A stretch of DNA of 64,000 nt from UBA3839 sp902776985 (GCA_902776985.1 CACYSD010000005.1:62001-126000); one strand, 5' to 3'; shown: positions 31,784-39,726, counted from the stretch's first letter. Notes: generated by a model not told the origin, from the sequence alone. Program-made: numbers and translations.

Positions 31784-32784
31784 CTGTTAACTTCCATTAT
31801 CCAAGCCTGAGCAAATTCAGACGACTGCTGTCTGAGTTTGAGCAGTTCCTGGCTTGCGGTCTCACGGTCCTTATAGAAATCGAAGGCTATGCGGTGGTAA
31901 TCGTTCTGAGTGAACAGACGAACACTCTTGTAACCCTGGGTCTGCATCTGATTGATGTAGTTCTCGGCATTGGCGAGGGTAACGCCGGATGCAAGGATTA
32001 TCGCATATTCAGTAACAGGCTCAGCAACCGACTTTGCCTCGTTGCTTTCTTCCTCGGCAACAGCAGACTCGCTGCCCGGAAATGCATCCGTATCAGTAAT
32101 GTCCGACGAAGCACCTGCTACACATGAAGAAACCATTACCGGTTGCGATGCCGTAGGAGTCTTGAGTGTGTTGTGGAAAAGGGCAAAGAATAGCACAATA
32201 GCTGCTGCAGCAGAGATTGCAATGTCAATCCATCTGCGTAAAGCAAGTCTTTTAGTTGTACCTGTCGCCTTCTTCTCCTCCTTGGTCTTGACAACTGTGA
32301 GGGTAGTGGATTCAGTAAGAGCCAATCGTATATCGCGCTGATTCTGACATTCCGCAGCTGACTGGAGCTGAAGCTTTGGAAGTCCGAAGAAGAGTGGAGC
32401 TACAAATGACTTGTCCAATGGAGTGAACTGCATACGCTGGTGCATATCCAGTGTGACGGTTCCGATATTGGCAAATGTGTAGGAGCCGGTGTTGTTGAGA
32501 CTCTGCAACATCTGTTTGATATCAAACTCCATCTGCTTAAATGCTTGTGGATATGACGCATCGTAGTGGTGCATGTACGACTGAACCAGCAGCCCGTCGT
32601 TGATAGTCAGCGAGGGATTGAAACCAATCGTACGGGTTGGAGGCAGGAGGGTGTCCTGAGCGTTCTCGTCTGTAGAGATATGAGACGCCTCATTGTTGTT
32701 CGTGAGGAAACCTCCAAATGTAGGAACTATCACAAGATCATGGTCAAGCAATAGAATCTCAATATGTTTAGATAGACTTATCAT
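31780..32784 (-). CDS. HU-CCDC81-like and SPOR domain membrane protein
   Basis: 334 residues. The N-terminal ~150 residues (HIEILLLDHDLVIVPTFGGFL, FNPSLTINDGLLVQSY, SYTFANIGTVTLD) resemble the prokaryotic CCDC81-type HU domain found in Bacteroidetes. A Lys/Arg-rich linker leads to one membrane helix at about 190-206, then an acidic spacer and a C-terminal SPOR domain (about 255-334, YAIILASGVTLANAENYINQMQTQGY) that binds denuded peptidoglycan. With the N-terminus in the cytoplasm and SPOR in the periplasm, it could connect DNA or a nucleoid protein to the septal wall; this is inference. Overlaps both neighbouring genes by 4 bases (ATGA). Confidence 0.75.
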   Translation of the reverse strand: MISLSKHIEILLLDHDLVIVPTFGGFLTNNNEASHISTDENAQDTLLPPTRTIGFNPSLTINDGLLVQSYMHHYDASYPQAFKQMEFDIKQMLQSLNNTGSYTFANIGTVTLDMHQRMQFTPLDKSFVAPLFFGLPKLQLQSAAECQNQRDIRLALTESTTLTVVKTKEEKKATGTTKRLALRRWIDIAISAAAAIVLFFALFHNTLKTPTASQPVMVSSCVAGASSDITDTDAFPGSESAVAEEESNEAKSVAEPVTEYAIILASGVTLANAENYINQMQTQGYKSVRLFTQNDYHRIAFDFYKDRETASQELLKLRQQSSEFAQAWIMEVNR

Positions 32785-33503
32785 GGCTCCAGGAGTATTA
32801 GGATTGCAAGTGTTATGAATATGATTGCCGTTAGGACGTTAAGATATGTCTGAATTGTCTCGAATTTGTTTTGAAGCGATGTAATACTTTTTCTTGTTAA
32901 GCGGATGGTTGCCGTTATCAGCAGAAGCGGAAGAACGGCTGCAAGTGAGAAGCAAAGCACAAACAGTATTCCGTAATGCGATGAAGCACTCAGGGGAATG
33001 AGTGTCCCGAAGAATATGATTGCGCTTTCAGGACAGAACAGAAGTGCAAGAATTGCACCGAGTAGAAACGCACCGAGGTTGGCTCTTTTATGGATAATGG
33101 TTCCGCTGTTGTGGCATGAATCTCCATGTGAGTGGTGATGGTGGCTGAATGTCCTGTAGAGAAAGAAGAGTGCAAAAGCTATGAGAATGTAAGGAATGAC
33201 ACTTTCTACTATTGAGAAGAGCTGTGTTGCCTTGTGTGATTCAAGATAGCTGATGACGCTGTTCTGAAGTGTGACTGAAAGGACGACTCCTAACAGGATG
33301 TATGTTGTGGCACGTCCTACTGTGAACAGAATCACATGACTGAGCGATTTTGTCAGCGGAGTGTTGTTCTGGCGTAGAATATAGGACAAGGCCGAAATGC
33401 AGATTGCAAGCTGGCAGGGGTTGACTGCTATCAAAAGCCCCAGGATGAGTGCTGCCAGAATCGGTTGGTTGTCTGCTATATATTGTAGGTTGTGTGAAAA
33501 CAC
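32781..33503 (-). CDS. CcdA/DsbD-like six-helix membrane protein
   Basis: 240 residues with about six membrane helices. The first helix carries LIAVNPCQLAICISAL, the NPC motif of the CcdA/DsbD thiol-disulfide transporter superfamily, which also contains ArsG-type arsenical permeases. The second conserved cysteine sits in LALLFCPESAIIFFG. These two cysteines would shuttle electrons across the inner membrane to periplasmic thioredoxin-like proteins. A His-rich loop (HHHHSHGDSCHNSG, about 123-136) is unusual and may bind metal. It lies between the AspT-like transporter (12 bases) and the HU-CCDC81 protein (4-base overlap). Its exact function is uncertain. Confidence 0.75.
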   Translation of the reverse strand: MFSHNLQYIADNQPILAALILGLLIAVNPCQLAICISALSYILRQNNTPLTKSLSHVILFTVGRATTYILLGVVLSVTLQNSVISYLESHKATQLFSIVESVIPYILIAFALFFLYRTFSHHHHSHGDSCHNSGTIIHKRANLGAFLLGAILALLFCPESAIIFFGTLIPLSASSHYGILFVLCFSLAAVLPLLLITATIRLTRKSITSLQNKFETIQTYLNVLTAIIFITLAILILLEP

Positions 33504-33515
33504 GATTTGTATTGT

Positions 33516-35225
33516 TTATGAACAGAAGAGTAATATGAGCAATTGTGCTGTGATGATACGTAGGAACATGGACAGAGGATAGACTGTGGAATAACCAACG
33601 GAAGGGATGTCGTTGCCTGCTGTTGAGGTGCTGTAGGCAAGGGCAGGGGGGTCTGTAGTTGCACCCGCCATCATTCCCATGATGAGGAAGAAGTTCTGAT
33701 GGTAATGCATACGTGCTATGATTCCCACGATTATCAGCGGTATTGTGGTGATGAGGAATCCGAAGAGCACATAGAGGAGACCGCCGTTCATCACCGTCTC
33801 GAGGAAGTTGCCACCGGCCTTGATTCCCACGCTCGCAAGGAACAGCACAAGACCGATGTCTCGAATCATTAGCGATGCGGAGTTGGTGGTGTAGGACACC
33901 AGTTTCATTTTGTAGCCGAAACGGCCGACGAGAATCGCGATGATAAGAGGTCCGCCGGCAAGACCGAGTTTAACTGGCATGGACATACCGACATTGAACT
34001 CGAGGCTTCCGAAGATAACACCCACAAGGATTCCGAAGAAGATGGAAATGAGGTTCGGCTTCTCCAAACGGTTGGCATTGTTGCCGATGATATTCTCAAA
34101 GCGCTCTACTGCATCCTGAGGACCTACCACCGTGAGGCGGTCACCTACCTGGAGCGTTACGTTTGGAGATGCAAAGAGTTCGATACCTGAACGGTAGAGG
34201 CGTGTGACATTGACTCCGAACATACTGCTTGAATGGAGAGAGCCAAGTGTCTTGCCATTGATGCTGTCCTTGGAAACCAGCAGACGTTTGCTGACCATTG
34301 GCATGTCTTGCTTGTCCCATTCCACCTGTTGTACTTCACTTCCGATGAATGCAGTGATAGCCTCTGAATCCTCCTCTGCACATACAATAAACATTATATC
34401 ATCGGTAGAGAGGACTGTTTCCTTGGTTGGCAGAACCACATGATTGTCGTGGAGCAGACGGGAACATACGAAGTCGCGTCCCAGATAGTTGCGAACCTGA
34501 AGGATGGTCTTTCCGTTCATTGACGGATTGCCCACACGGATATGCATCAGATGAGGTTTGATGGCTGCCTGGTTGGCATTGTGCTTGTTAAACTCCTCTT
34601 CCTCGTGCTTGAAATTGATTTTGAAAAGGTTGCGGATGAGGATGATGGAACCGATAATACCGATCACACCTAAAGGATAGGCACAAGCGTAGCCGTTAGC
34701 AATCACAGGAGTAGTGCCGCCGAAGGTATGTGCACCGATCTGATCCAAGGCTGCGTTGGCAGCACCAAGTCCAGGAGTGTTGGTTACTGCTCCACAGAGC
34801 ACTCCGACCATCATCGGGAGATTGTTGGGATCGCTCGTATCCATGAAACCATAGTACAATGTCAGCATCACGGCAATGTTGAGCAGAACAACCATTGCCG
34901 CTGATATATTGAGTTTCACGCCATTACCCTTCAGGGATGTGAAGAAAGAGGGACCTACCTGCAGACCGATGGAATAGACGAAGAGGATAAGACCGAAATC
35001 CTGAATGAAATTGATTACACTCAGGTTCTGCATTTCGTCCACCTCTGCTATCTTCAGCATGTGTCCGGCAAAAATACCCACGAACAGGACAAATGTAACT
35101 CCGAGGGACAGACCCCCGAACTTCATTTTGCCCAACAACACACCCAGCGAGATGATTGCAGAGTAAAGGAGGATTATATGAGCAACCGTACTGCTATCGG
35201 TTAGCAAATCTAATAGCCAAGACAT
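33516..35225 (-). CDS. AspT/YidE-type transporter with TrkA-C domains
   Basis: 569 residues. Belongs to the aspartate:alanine exchanger family: two blocks of about five to six membrane helices (about 10-205 and 385-569) separated by a cytoplasmic region with two TrkA-C (RCK-C) regulatory domains (about 215-380, for example VGNPSMNGKTILQVRNYLGRDFVCSRLL and KRLLVSKDSINGKTLGSLHSSSMFGVNVTRL). The repeats of GLGAANAALDQIG and GATTDPPALAYSTS in the two halves show internal duplication. It follows the Lrp-type regulator by 19 bases, which fits regulation by an amino acid. Substrate not known from sequence. Confidence 0.85.
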   Translation of the reverse strand: MSWLLDLLTDSSTVAHIILLYSAIISLGVLLGKMKFGGLSLGVTFVLFVGIFAGHMLKIAEVDEMQNLSVINFIQDFGLILFVYSIGLQVGPSFFTSLKGNGVKLNISAAMVVLLNIAVMLTLYYGFMDTSDPNNLPMMVGVLCGAVTNTPGLGAANAALDQIGAHTFGGTTPVIANGYACAYPLGVIGIIGSIILIRNLFKINFKHEEEEFNKHNANQAAIKPHLMHIRVGNPSMNGKTILQVRNYLGRDFVCSRLLHDNHVVLPTKETVLSTDDIMFIVCAEEDSEAITAFIGSEVQQVEWDKQDMPMVSKRLLVSKDSINGKTLGSLHSSSMFGVNVTRLYRSGIELFASPNVTLQVGDRLTVVGPQDAVERFENIIGNNANRLEKPNLISIFFGILVGVIFGSLEFNVGMSMPVKLGLAGGPLIIAILVGRFGYKMKLVSYTTNSASLMIRDIGLVLFLASVGIKAGGNFLETVMNGGLLYVLFGFLITTIPLIIVGIIARMHYHQNFFLIMGMMAGATTDPPALAYSTSTAGNDIPSVGYSTVYPLSMFLRIITAQLLILLFCS

Positions 35226-35244
35226 TGTATAGTGGTTTTATGAA

Positions 35245-35706
35245 TTAGATATTAATTGGTGCTGAACGCTTGATTGCCTCGTTGAAAGAGATAATTGTTT
35301 CCGAACGACTCAGTCCAAGAGGCTGAAGTTTGTCGTGGATGATCTCAAGAAGATGGTGGTTGTTGCGAGCATATATCTTTATGAACATATCGTAACCACC
35401 TGTCGTATAGTGACATTCAACCACTTCAGGAATCTTCTTCAATTCTGTGACAACATCGTCGAACTTACCAGGGTCTTTAAGATACAGACCGATGAATGCA
35501 CATGTCTCGTAACCCATCTTCTCAGGATCGAGAATGAACTGGGAACCTTTGATGATTCCCATCTGTGTCAGCTTCTGGACGCGCTGATGAATAGCGGCAC
35601 CCGAAACACCATGCATACGGGCTATTTCGAGAAAAGGAACACGAGCGTTGTCTGAAATCTGTTGCAGAATTTGAATATCAAGTGAATCTAAATTTATATT
35701 ATTCAT
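35245..35706 (-). CDS. Lrp/AsnC family transcriptional regulator
   Basis: 153 residues, the normal size. A winged helix-turn-helix (about 6-65, LDIQILQQISDNARVPFLEIARMHGVSGAAIHQRV) is followed by the AsnC ligand-binding domain (about 75-150, CAFIGLYLKDPGKFDDVVTELKKIPEVVECHYTTGGYDMFIKIYA). Such proteins sense amino acids and usually control transport or metabolism. It is the first gene of a five-gene operon and probably regulates it, and possibly the divergent methyltransferase gene whose promoter is about 65 bases away. -7 box at 35732. Confidence 0.93.
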   Translation of the reverse strand: MNNINLDSLDIQILQQISDNARVPFLEIARMHGVSGAAIHQRVQKLTQMGIIKGSQFILDPEKMGYETCAFIGLYLKDPGKFDDVVTELKKIPEVVECHYTTGGYDMFIKIYARNNHHLLEIIHDKLQPLGLSRSETIISFNEAIKRSAPINI

Positions 35707-35731
35707 AATGCTGTTTGTAAATTTTAGACTA

Positions 35732-35739
35732 CAAAGTTA
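35732..35739 (-). promoter_or_regulatory. -7 box of the lrp-like operon
   Basis: TAACTTTG on the minus strand, exact TAnnTTTG, 25 bases before the start at 35706. It heads lrp-like, aspT-like, ccdA-like, HU/SPOR and FHA genes. Confidence 0.5.
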
Positions 35740-35803
35740 CACTTTTTCAAGTGAATTATGAAAATAACATCGTTAAAAACACGCATAATTGGTGTAAATT
35801 ATC

Positions 35804-35811
35804 TATTTTTG
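35804..35811 (+). promoter_or_regulatory. -7 box of the rRNA methyltransferase gene
   Basis: TATTTTTG, exact TAnnTTTG, 32 bases before the ATG at 35844. It supports that start over the longer frame at 35751. Confidence 0.45.
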
Positions 35812-35843
35812 TGCATCAAAAATCATTTTCAACCCATTTATAT

Positions 35844-37259
35844 ATGATTTTACCTGTCGAATTCACCGATTTAATGCGCAACACTCTAGAGCAGTCCGAC
35901 TACGACCAGCTTCTTTCCGCATTAGACCAGCAGCCATCCATATCCGTACGCATTAACAAACTAAAAGCCAATAATATAGATGAATTGTGTTTAACTGATA
36001 CTTTAACCTCTGTGCCTTGGTGTAAAGATGGATATTACATTGACACAAGACCTCAGTTCATACTCAATCCGCTCTTTCATGCCGGTTTGTTTTATGTCCA
36101 GGAAGCATCATCCATGTTTCTCGACTGGATTCTGCACCGGCTGATAACCGACAGAGAAACCCCAGTCGCAGTTTACGATGCCTGTGCTGCACCAGGCGGC
36201 AAATCCACGGTCCTCCTATCTGCACTACCTGATAATTCTCTTGTTGTCTCTAATGAATATGTGCGCCACAGGGCAAATATTCTGATGGAAAACATCGTCA
36301 AGTGGGGCAACCAAAATGTCATTGTGACCTCAGACGATACAGCCAATATCGCAAAGACAGGAGAGTGGTGCAACCTTGTTGTATGTGATGCCCCATGCTC
36401 AGGCGAAGGCATGTTCCGCAAGGAAGCCGACGCAGTTGAGATGTGGAGCATGGGCAATGTACACCAATGCCAAAAAAGGCAGAGGGAAATCATCCGCAAT
36501 GCTTGGCAGAACCTTCTTCCCGACGGCTATTTCATCTACAGCACATGCACCTACAACAAACTGGAAGACGAAGACAACGTCCAATGGATGATGGACGAAC
36601 TCAATGCCCAGCCGGTCATAATCGACGATTGTCCGTTTGAAAACATCGCAAGAGGATTGTTCAACGACGAGAGCGCACCCGCCAATTGCGTTTTCCGCTT
36701 TTTCCCGCATCGCACAAAGGGGGAGGGACTGTTCATCTCCGTACTTCAGAAGAAGGAATCTGACGGTTCATCTGTCAGACGCCCGAAAACAAAGTCTTCG
36801 AACGGCAACATGTCACTAATCAACGAATGTAGGAATCTGATTAACCATAGCGACGAGATGGTTTTTGCATACAACGACGAAAAGAAGACAGTTACTGCAT
36901 TTCCAAAACTCCACCACGAACTCTATTCCTACCTATCGTTACACATTAATATTATTTACGCGGGCGTGACACTCGCTTTCGTCAAGGGAAACGAGAAGAA
37001 AGGACTGACCCTCCAGCCCGATCAGTCGCTGGCAATGAGCAATCTGTGCAACACCAATGCCTTTGCCATACAAGAAGTTACACTCGAACAGGCACTACAG
37101 TACCTCCATGGGGAAAACATCATGCCTGACTCGCAAACCCCTCGCAACTTCGTATTGCTCACCTACAAGTCTCATCCTATCGGCTTCATGAAGAATCTTG
37201 GCAACCGAACCAACAACCTTTATCCAGATGAATGGCGAATCAGGAAGCGACTGCAATAA
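35844..37259 (+). CDS. rRNA cytosine-C5 methyltransferase (RsmF/NOL1-NOP2-Sun)
   Basis: 471 residues. SAM-dependent m5C methyltransferase of the NOL1/NOP2/Sun family acting on rRNA. Motifs: SISVRINKLKA near the N-terminus, the AdoMet-binding VYDACAAPGGKSTVLLSAL (about 112-130), the catalytic region VVCDAPCSGEGMFRKE (about 178-193) and the second catalytic Cys in YSTCTYNKLEDE. A C-terminal domain (about 300-471) resembles the RsmF PUA-like extension. Targets in RsmF are in 16S rRNA; the exact position here is inferred. Start at 35844 (MILPVEF) chosen over 35751. Followed by the tRNA-Ser promoter. Confidence 0.92.
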   Translation: MILPVEFTDLMRNTLEQSDYDQLLSALDQQPSISVRINKLKANNIDELCLTDTLTSVPWCKDGYYIDTRPQFILNPLFHAGLFYVQEASSMFLDWILHRLITDRETPVAVYDACAAPGGKSTVLLSALPDNSLVVSNEYVRHRANILMENIVKWGNQNVIVTSDDTANIAKTGEWCNLVVCDAPCSGEGMFRKEADAVEMWSMGNVHQCQKRQREIIRNAWQNLLPDGYFIYSTCTYNKLEDEDNVQWMMDELNAQPVIIDDCPFENIARGLFNDESAPANCVFRFFPHRTKGEGLFISVLQKKESDGSSVRRPKTKSSNGNMSLINECRNLINHSDEMVFAYNDEKKTVTAFPKLHHELYSYLSLHINIIYAGVTLAFVKGNEKKGLTLQPDQSLAMSNLCNTNAFAIQEVTLEQALQYLHGENIMPDSQTPRNFVLLTYKSHPIGFMKNLGNRTNNLYPDEWRIRKRLQ

Positions 37260-37283
37260 AAATTGAGTTTTTTTCAGGAAAAG

Positions 37284-37315
37284 TTTGGTGGTGTCATAAA
37301 ATAAGTATAACTTTG
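37284..37315 (+). promoter_or_regulatory. Promoter of tRNA-Ser/tRNA-Glu
   Basis: TTTG (37284-37287) and TAACTTTG (37308-37315) are 20 bases apart, a near-perfect -33/-7 pair, 36 bases before the tRNA-Ser. Confidence 0.75.
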
Positions 37316-37350
37316 CATCGCTTTTCAGCAAAAGAGTTCAGACAAACTCC

Positions 37351-37437
37351 GGAAGGATGGGTGAGTGGCTGAAACCAGCAGTTTGCTAAACTGCCGTACG
37401 GGTTACCGTACCGGGGGTTCGAATCCCCCTCCTTCCG
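37351..37437 (+). tRNA. tRNA-Ser (GCT)
   Basis: 87 nt. Acceptor arms GGAAGGA and TCCTTCC pair perfectly; the anticodon stem GCAGT/ACTGC holds TTGCTAA, anticodon GCT. A long variable arm (GTACGG...CCGTAC) confirms a class II serine tRNA. CCA is not encoded. Confidence 0.97.
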
Positions 37438-37473
37438 CCCCCTTTCTACAATCGTCAAATTGTAAATTAGAAT

Positions 37474-37545
37474 GGCGCTTTCGTCTAGCGGCTAGGACAC
37501 ATGCCTCTCACGCATGGAACACGGGTTCGATTCCCGTAGGCGCTA
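37474..37545 (+). tRNA. tRNA-Glu (CTC)
   Basis: 72 nt. Acceptor arms GGCGCTT and AGGCGCT pair with two G-T wobbles (positions 1-72 and 6-67); the anticodon stem CATGC/GCATG holds CTCTCAC, anticodon CTC. T-stem ACGGG/CCCGT with TTCGATT. CTC is the rarer Glu isoacceptor; the TTC species must be elsewhere. Confidence 0.9.
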
Positions 37546-37570
37546 CTTAGACTGAATTTTTGGAGAAATA

Positions 37571-37608
37571 GAACGTGATTTCGGTATCGATGTCACGCTC
37601 TTTTTTTT
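37571..37608 (+). terminator. Terminator after tRNA-Glu
   Basis: GAACGTGA (37571-37578) pairs with TCACGCTC (37593-37600) with one A-C mismatch, followed by eight T. Confidence 0.8.
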
Positions 37609-37786
37609 ATAATCTGAGCAACATCATAACTAACTGGAAAACAACGACTAATACGTCCGATTACATGCATCAAGCCGTTAAAAATAGTGAAAACTTATGA
37701 CGCAGCACACAAATTATTATATCTACGCTGTCAGGACAATGATATAACACTTTACAGATATTTACAAATAATCATTACAAAATTTT

Positions 37787-37852
37787 CAAGTACTTGGAAA
37801 GATTTTTTCAAGTATTTAGAAATTTACTTCCAAGTACTTAAAAATTCCACAA
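37787..37852. repeat. 22-bp-period direct repeat array (3 copies)
   Basis: The 438-base stretch between tRNA-Glu (37545) and the SGNH gene (37985) holds, besides the terminator and promoter, three copies of a motif starting CAAGTACTT or CAAGTATTT at 37787, 37809 and 37831, exactly 22 bp apart. The core CAAGTACTTG is palindromic. A degenerate copy may start at 37765. The open frame 37687-37914 across it only reflects the repeat and is not called as a gene. I see nothing else in the stretch. Confidence 0.85.
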
Positions 37853-37929
37853 ATATGAAAATAAAATATCTAAGTAGAGCAGCACTCCATTCTTTTTATC
37901 GAAGTCTTGTTTAGTGCCAGAGCATGATA

Positions 37930-37961
37930 TTTGGTTTTAAGTTAAATAATTCGTAACTTTG
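37930..37961 (+). promoter_or_regulatory. Promoter of the SGNH hydrolase gene
   Basis: TTTG (37930-37933) and TAACTTTG (37954-37961) are 20 bases apart, a near-perfect match. The 22-bp repeat array ends 78 bases upstream of the -33 box. Confidence 0.75.
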
Positions 37962-37984
37962 CGTTGCATAATAAATAACCAATT

Positions 37985-38713
37985 ATGAAACAATTGAGAT
38001 TTTATTTTCTTCTTTCAATGTTTATCTCTCTTTTTTCTCATGCCAAAGCGGAGGCTTTCAGTAAAGATGCGTGCAACAACGCTGAGGAGGATTCTTTGGT
38101 TATCAATGTATTGGGAGATTCGTATGTGCGCAATCACAGACGTCCTTACGAGGAGGCATGGCATTATCTGGTTGCCCAACACAACGGACTTAAATACAAC
38201 AACTATGGCAGAAACGGAGGTTGTGTTGCCTTCGACCGAAGCAACGAGGGTTTCGGACCATCGCTGCTGGTGAGATACAAGGAAATGGATCCGTCGGCAG
38301 ATATAGTCCTCGTGATAGCCGGACACAACGATGCCGTTATAGTGGGTGACTCTAAAGAGAAGCTTGCGGTATTTGAGGATTCTCTGACCATGCTCATTCA
38401 GAAAATCCGCGAACAATGCCCTAAAGCAAAAATTGGGTGGGTGACTCCCTGGTGGGTTGACCAGAAGGGATTTGAACCCATTGTTAAAAGCATCAAGCAT
38501 ATTTGCAGAAAGAATAATGTACCTGTTCTCAATAATTTCAACAAGAAATGTATCATCAAAGTTAGAGACGCTGAATTCCGTAAGAAATACTTCCAGGGAG
38601 CAAACGACACAGCTCACCTCAATGCGGAAGGACACATACTCTTCTTTGAGACAGGAAACAAATTCGTTCAGAAACTAATGAAAAAAATAAAGCATGTCCA
38701 CTTGGCGAAGTGA
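37985..38713 (+). CDS. Secreted SGNH/GDSL hydrolase
   Basis: 242 residues. A signal peptide (about 1-22, ending AKA) is followed by a single SGNH hydrolase domain: block I INVLGDSYVRN (Ser46 of GDS as nucleophile), the Gly of GRNGGC, block III AGHND (Asn) and a C-terminal NDTAHLNAEGH (Asp and His). These enzymes are esterases or acetylhydrolases, often removing acetyl groups from polysaccharides; the specific substrate is not evident. The final residues KHVHLAK are encoded by a hairpin that seems to be the terminator of the convergent tRNA-Thr. Monocistronic, with its own promoter and the 22-bp repeats upstream. Confidence 0.9.
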   Translation: MKQLRFYFLLSMFISLFSHAKAEAFSKDACNNAEEDSLVINVLGDSYVRNHRRPYEEAWHYLVAQHNGLKYNNYGRNGGCVAFDRSNEGFGPSLLVRYKEMDPSADIVLVIAGHNDAVIVGDSKEKLAVFEDSLTMLIQKIREQCPKAKIGWVTPWWVDQKGFEPIVKSIKHICRKNNVPVLNNFNKKCIIKVRDAEFRKKYFQGANDTAHLNAEGHILFFETGNKFVQKLMKKIKHVHLAK

Positions 38714-38722
38714 CATGCTCTA
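38685..38722 (-). terminator. Terminator of tRNA-Thr, inside the SGNH 3' end
   Basis: On the minus strand GAGCATGTCACTT and AAGTGGACATGC form a hairpin with a GCC-type loop and one mismatch, followed by TTTATTTTTTT. It lies 7 bases from the tRNA and overlaps the last codons of the SGNH gene. Confidence 0.7.
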
Positions 38723-38728
38723 AAACTG

Positions 38729-38801
38729 AGCCGAATGGCGGACTCGAACCGCCGACCCACGCATTACGAATGCGTTGCTCTACCGACTGAGCCAATTCGG
38801 C
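38729..38801 (-). tRNA. tRNA-Thr (CGT)
   Basis: 73 nt. Acceptor arms GCCGAAT and ATTCGGC pair perfectly; the anticodon stem ACGCA/TGCGT holds TTCGTAA, anticodon CGT. D-arm GCTCAGTCGGTAGAGC and T-loop GGTTCGAGTCC. The discriminator base is T; CCA is not encoded. Confidence 0.95.
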
Positions 38802-38858
38802 TTTTTTCTGCGAAAAAATCCAGATTCTTGTCGCGACCCTTTTTCTGGAAATCGAATG

Positions 38859-38866
38859 CAAATTTA
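38859..38866 (-). promoter_or_regulatory. -7 box of tRNA-Thr
   Basis: TAAATTTG on the minus strand, exact TAnnTTTG, 57 bases before the tRNA 5' end. Confidence 0.45.
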
Positions 38867-38887
38867 CGATTAATTATTGATATAACA

Positions 38888-38895
38888 TATTTTTG
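38888..38895 (+). promoter_or_regulatory. -7 box of pyrK
   Basis: TATTTTTG, exact TAnnTTTG, 16 bases before the pyrK start at 38912. It lies back to back with the tRNA-Thr promoter. Confidence 0.4.
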
Positions 38896-38911
38896 AAGAA
38901 ATATTTTGTTT

Positions 38912-39676
38912 ATGAAATATTTATTAGACATGACTGTTGTTGATGTGGTGATGATGAACGAACGCTGCGTATTGATCAAACTTACCGATGACAAACAGCT
39001 CCCAGAGATGCGTCCCGGTCAGTTTGTCCAAGTACGCGTGGACAATTCTGTGAACACCTTCCTGCGCAGACCAATCTCAATCAATTTTGTTGACAGGGAG
39101 AACAACCAACTCTGGCTGCTCGTCCAGATGATTGGCGACGGAACCAAAGCATTAGGCCAGTTGCAGAAAGGCGACAAACTCAATCTGCTCCTGCCTCTCG
39201 GCAATGGATTCTCGCCCGTTGAAGCCCTCACTGGCCGAATCCTCCTCGTTGGTGGCGGAGTAGGTATTGCGCCAATGCTCGAATACGGACACTATCTCTC
39301 CGAGCACGGCATCAAGCCCACATTCCTACTTGGAGGCAAGTCAGTCGCCGATTTGCTGGAACTTGACTTTTACAAGAAATATGGCGATGTCTTCATCACC
39401 ACAGAAGACGGCTCACTGGGAGAACGCGGATTCGTCACTCAACACTCCGTATTGTCCCAGAAGTTCGAACACATAGCCGTATGCGGACCAAAGCCCATGA
39501 TGATGGCAGTGGTGAAATATGCTCGTCTGGCAAACGTGCCGTGCGAGGTTTCTCTGGAGAACATGATGGCCTGCGGTCTCGGCGCCTGCCTCTGCTGCGT
39601 TGAGAAAACCGTTCACGGCAACGTCTGCGTATGCACCGAAGGTCCCGTCTTCAACCAGTCCGAACTCACTTGGTGA
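38912..39676 (+). CDS. pyrK: Dihydroorotate dehydrogenase B, electron-transfer subunit
   Basis: 254 residues. PyrK carries FAD and a 2Fe-2S cluster and passes electrons from dihydroorotate dehydrogenase (PyrD) to NAD in pyrimidine synthesis. FAD-binding FLRRPISIN (about 49-57), the NAD-binding LLVGGGVGIAPMLEYG (about 111-126), VCGPKPMM, and the cluster motif CGLGACLCC with a fourth Cys in GNVCVC near the C-terminus. The ATG at 38912 is chosen; a TTG two codons earlier is possible. A hairpin TTCTGCGG/CCGCAGAA (39689-39709) follows and then a dispersed repeat before pyrD. Confidence 0.95.
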   Translation: MKYLLDMTVVDVVMMNERCVLIKLTDDKQLPEMRPGQFVQVRVDNSVNTFLRRPISINFVDRENNQLWLLVQMIGDGTKALGQLQKGDKLNLLLPLGNGFSPVEALTGRILLVGGGVGIAPMLEYGHYLSEHGIKPTFLLGGKSVADLLELDFYKKYGDVFITTEDGSLGERGFVTQHSVLSQKFEHIAVCGPKPMMMAVVKYARLANVPCEVSLENMMACGLGACLCCVEKTVHGNVCVCTEGPVFNQSELTW

Positions 39677-39726
39677 GAAGCCTGTATATTCTGCGGTTCG
39701 TCCGCAGAAATCATTCATAATTTTTA

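Noticed and set aside
37765..37852. CRISPR array
   Set aside because: Units are contiguous with no unique spacers and no cas genes are present.
37687..37914. Small ORF with repeated FKYLEIYFQVLKN-like segments
   Set aside because: Its repetition is the translation of the 22-bp DNA array; no signal, domain or coding spacing. Treated as a DNA repeat.
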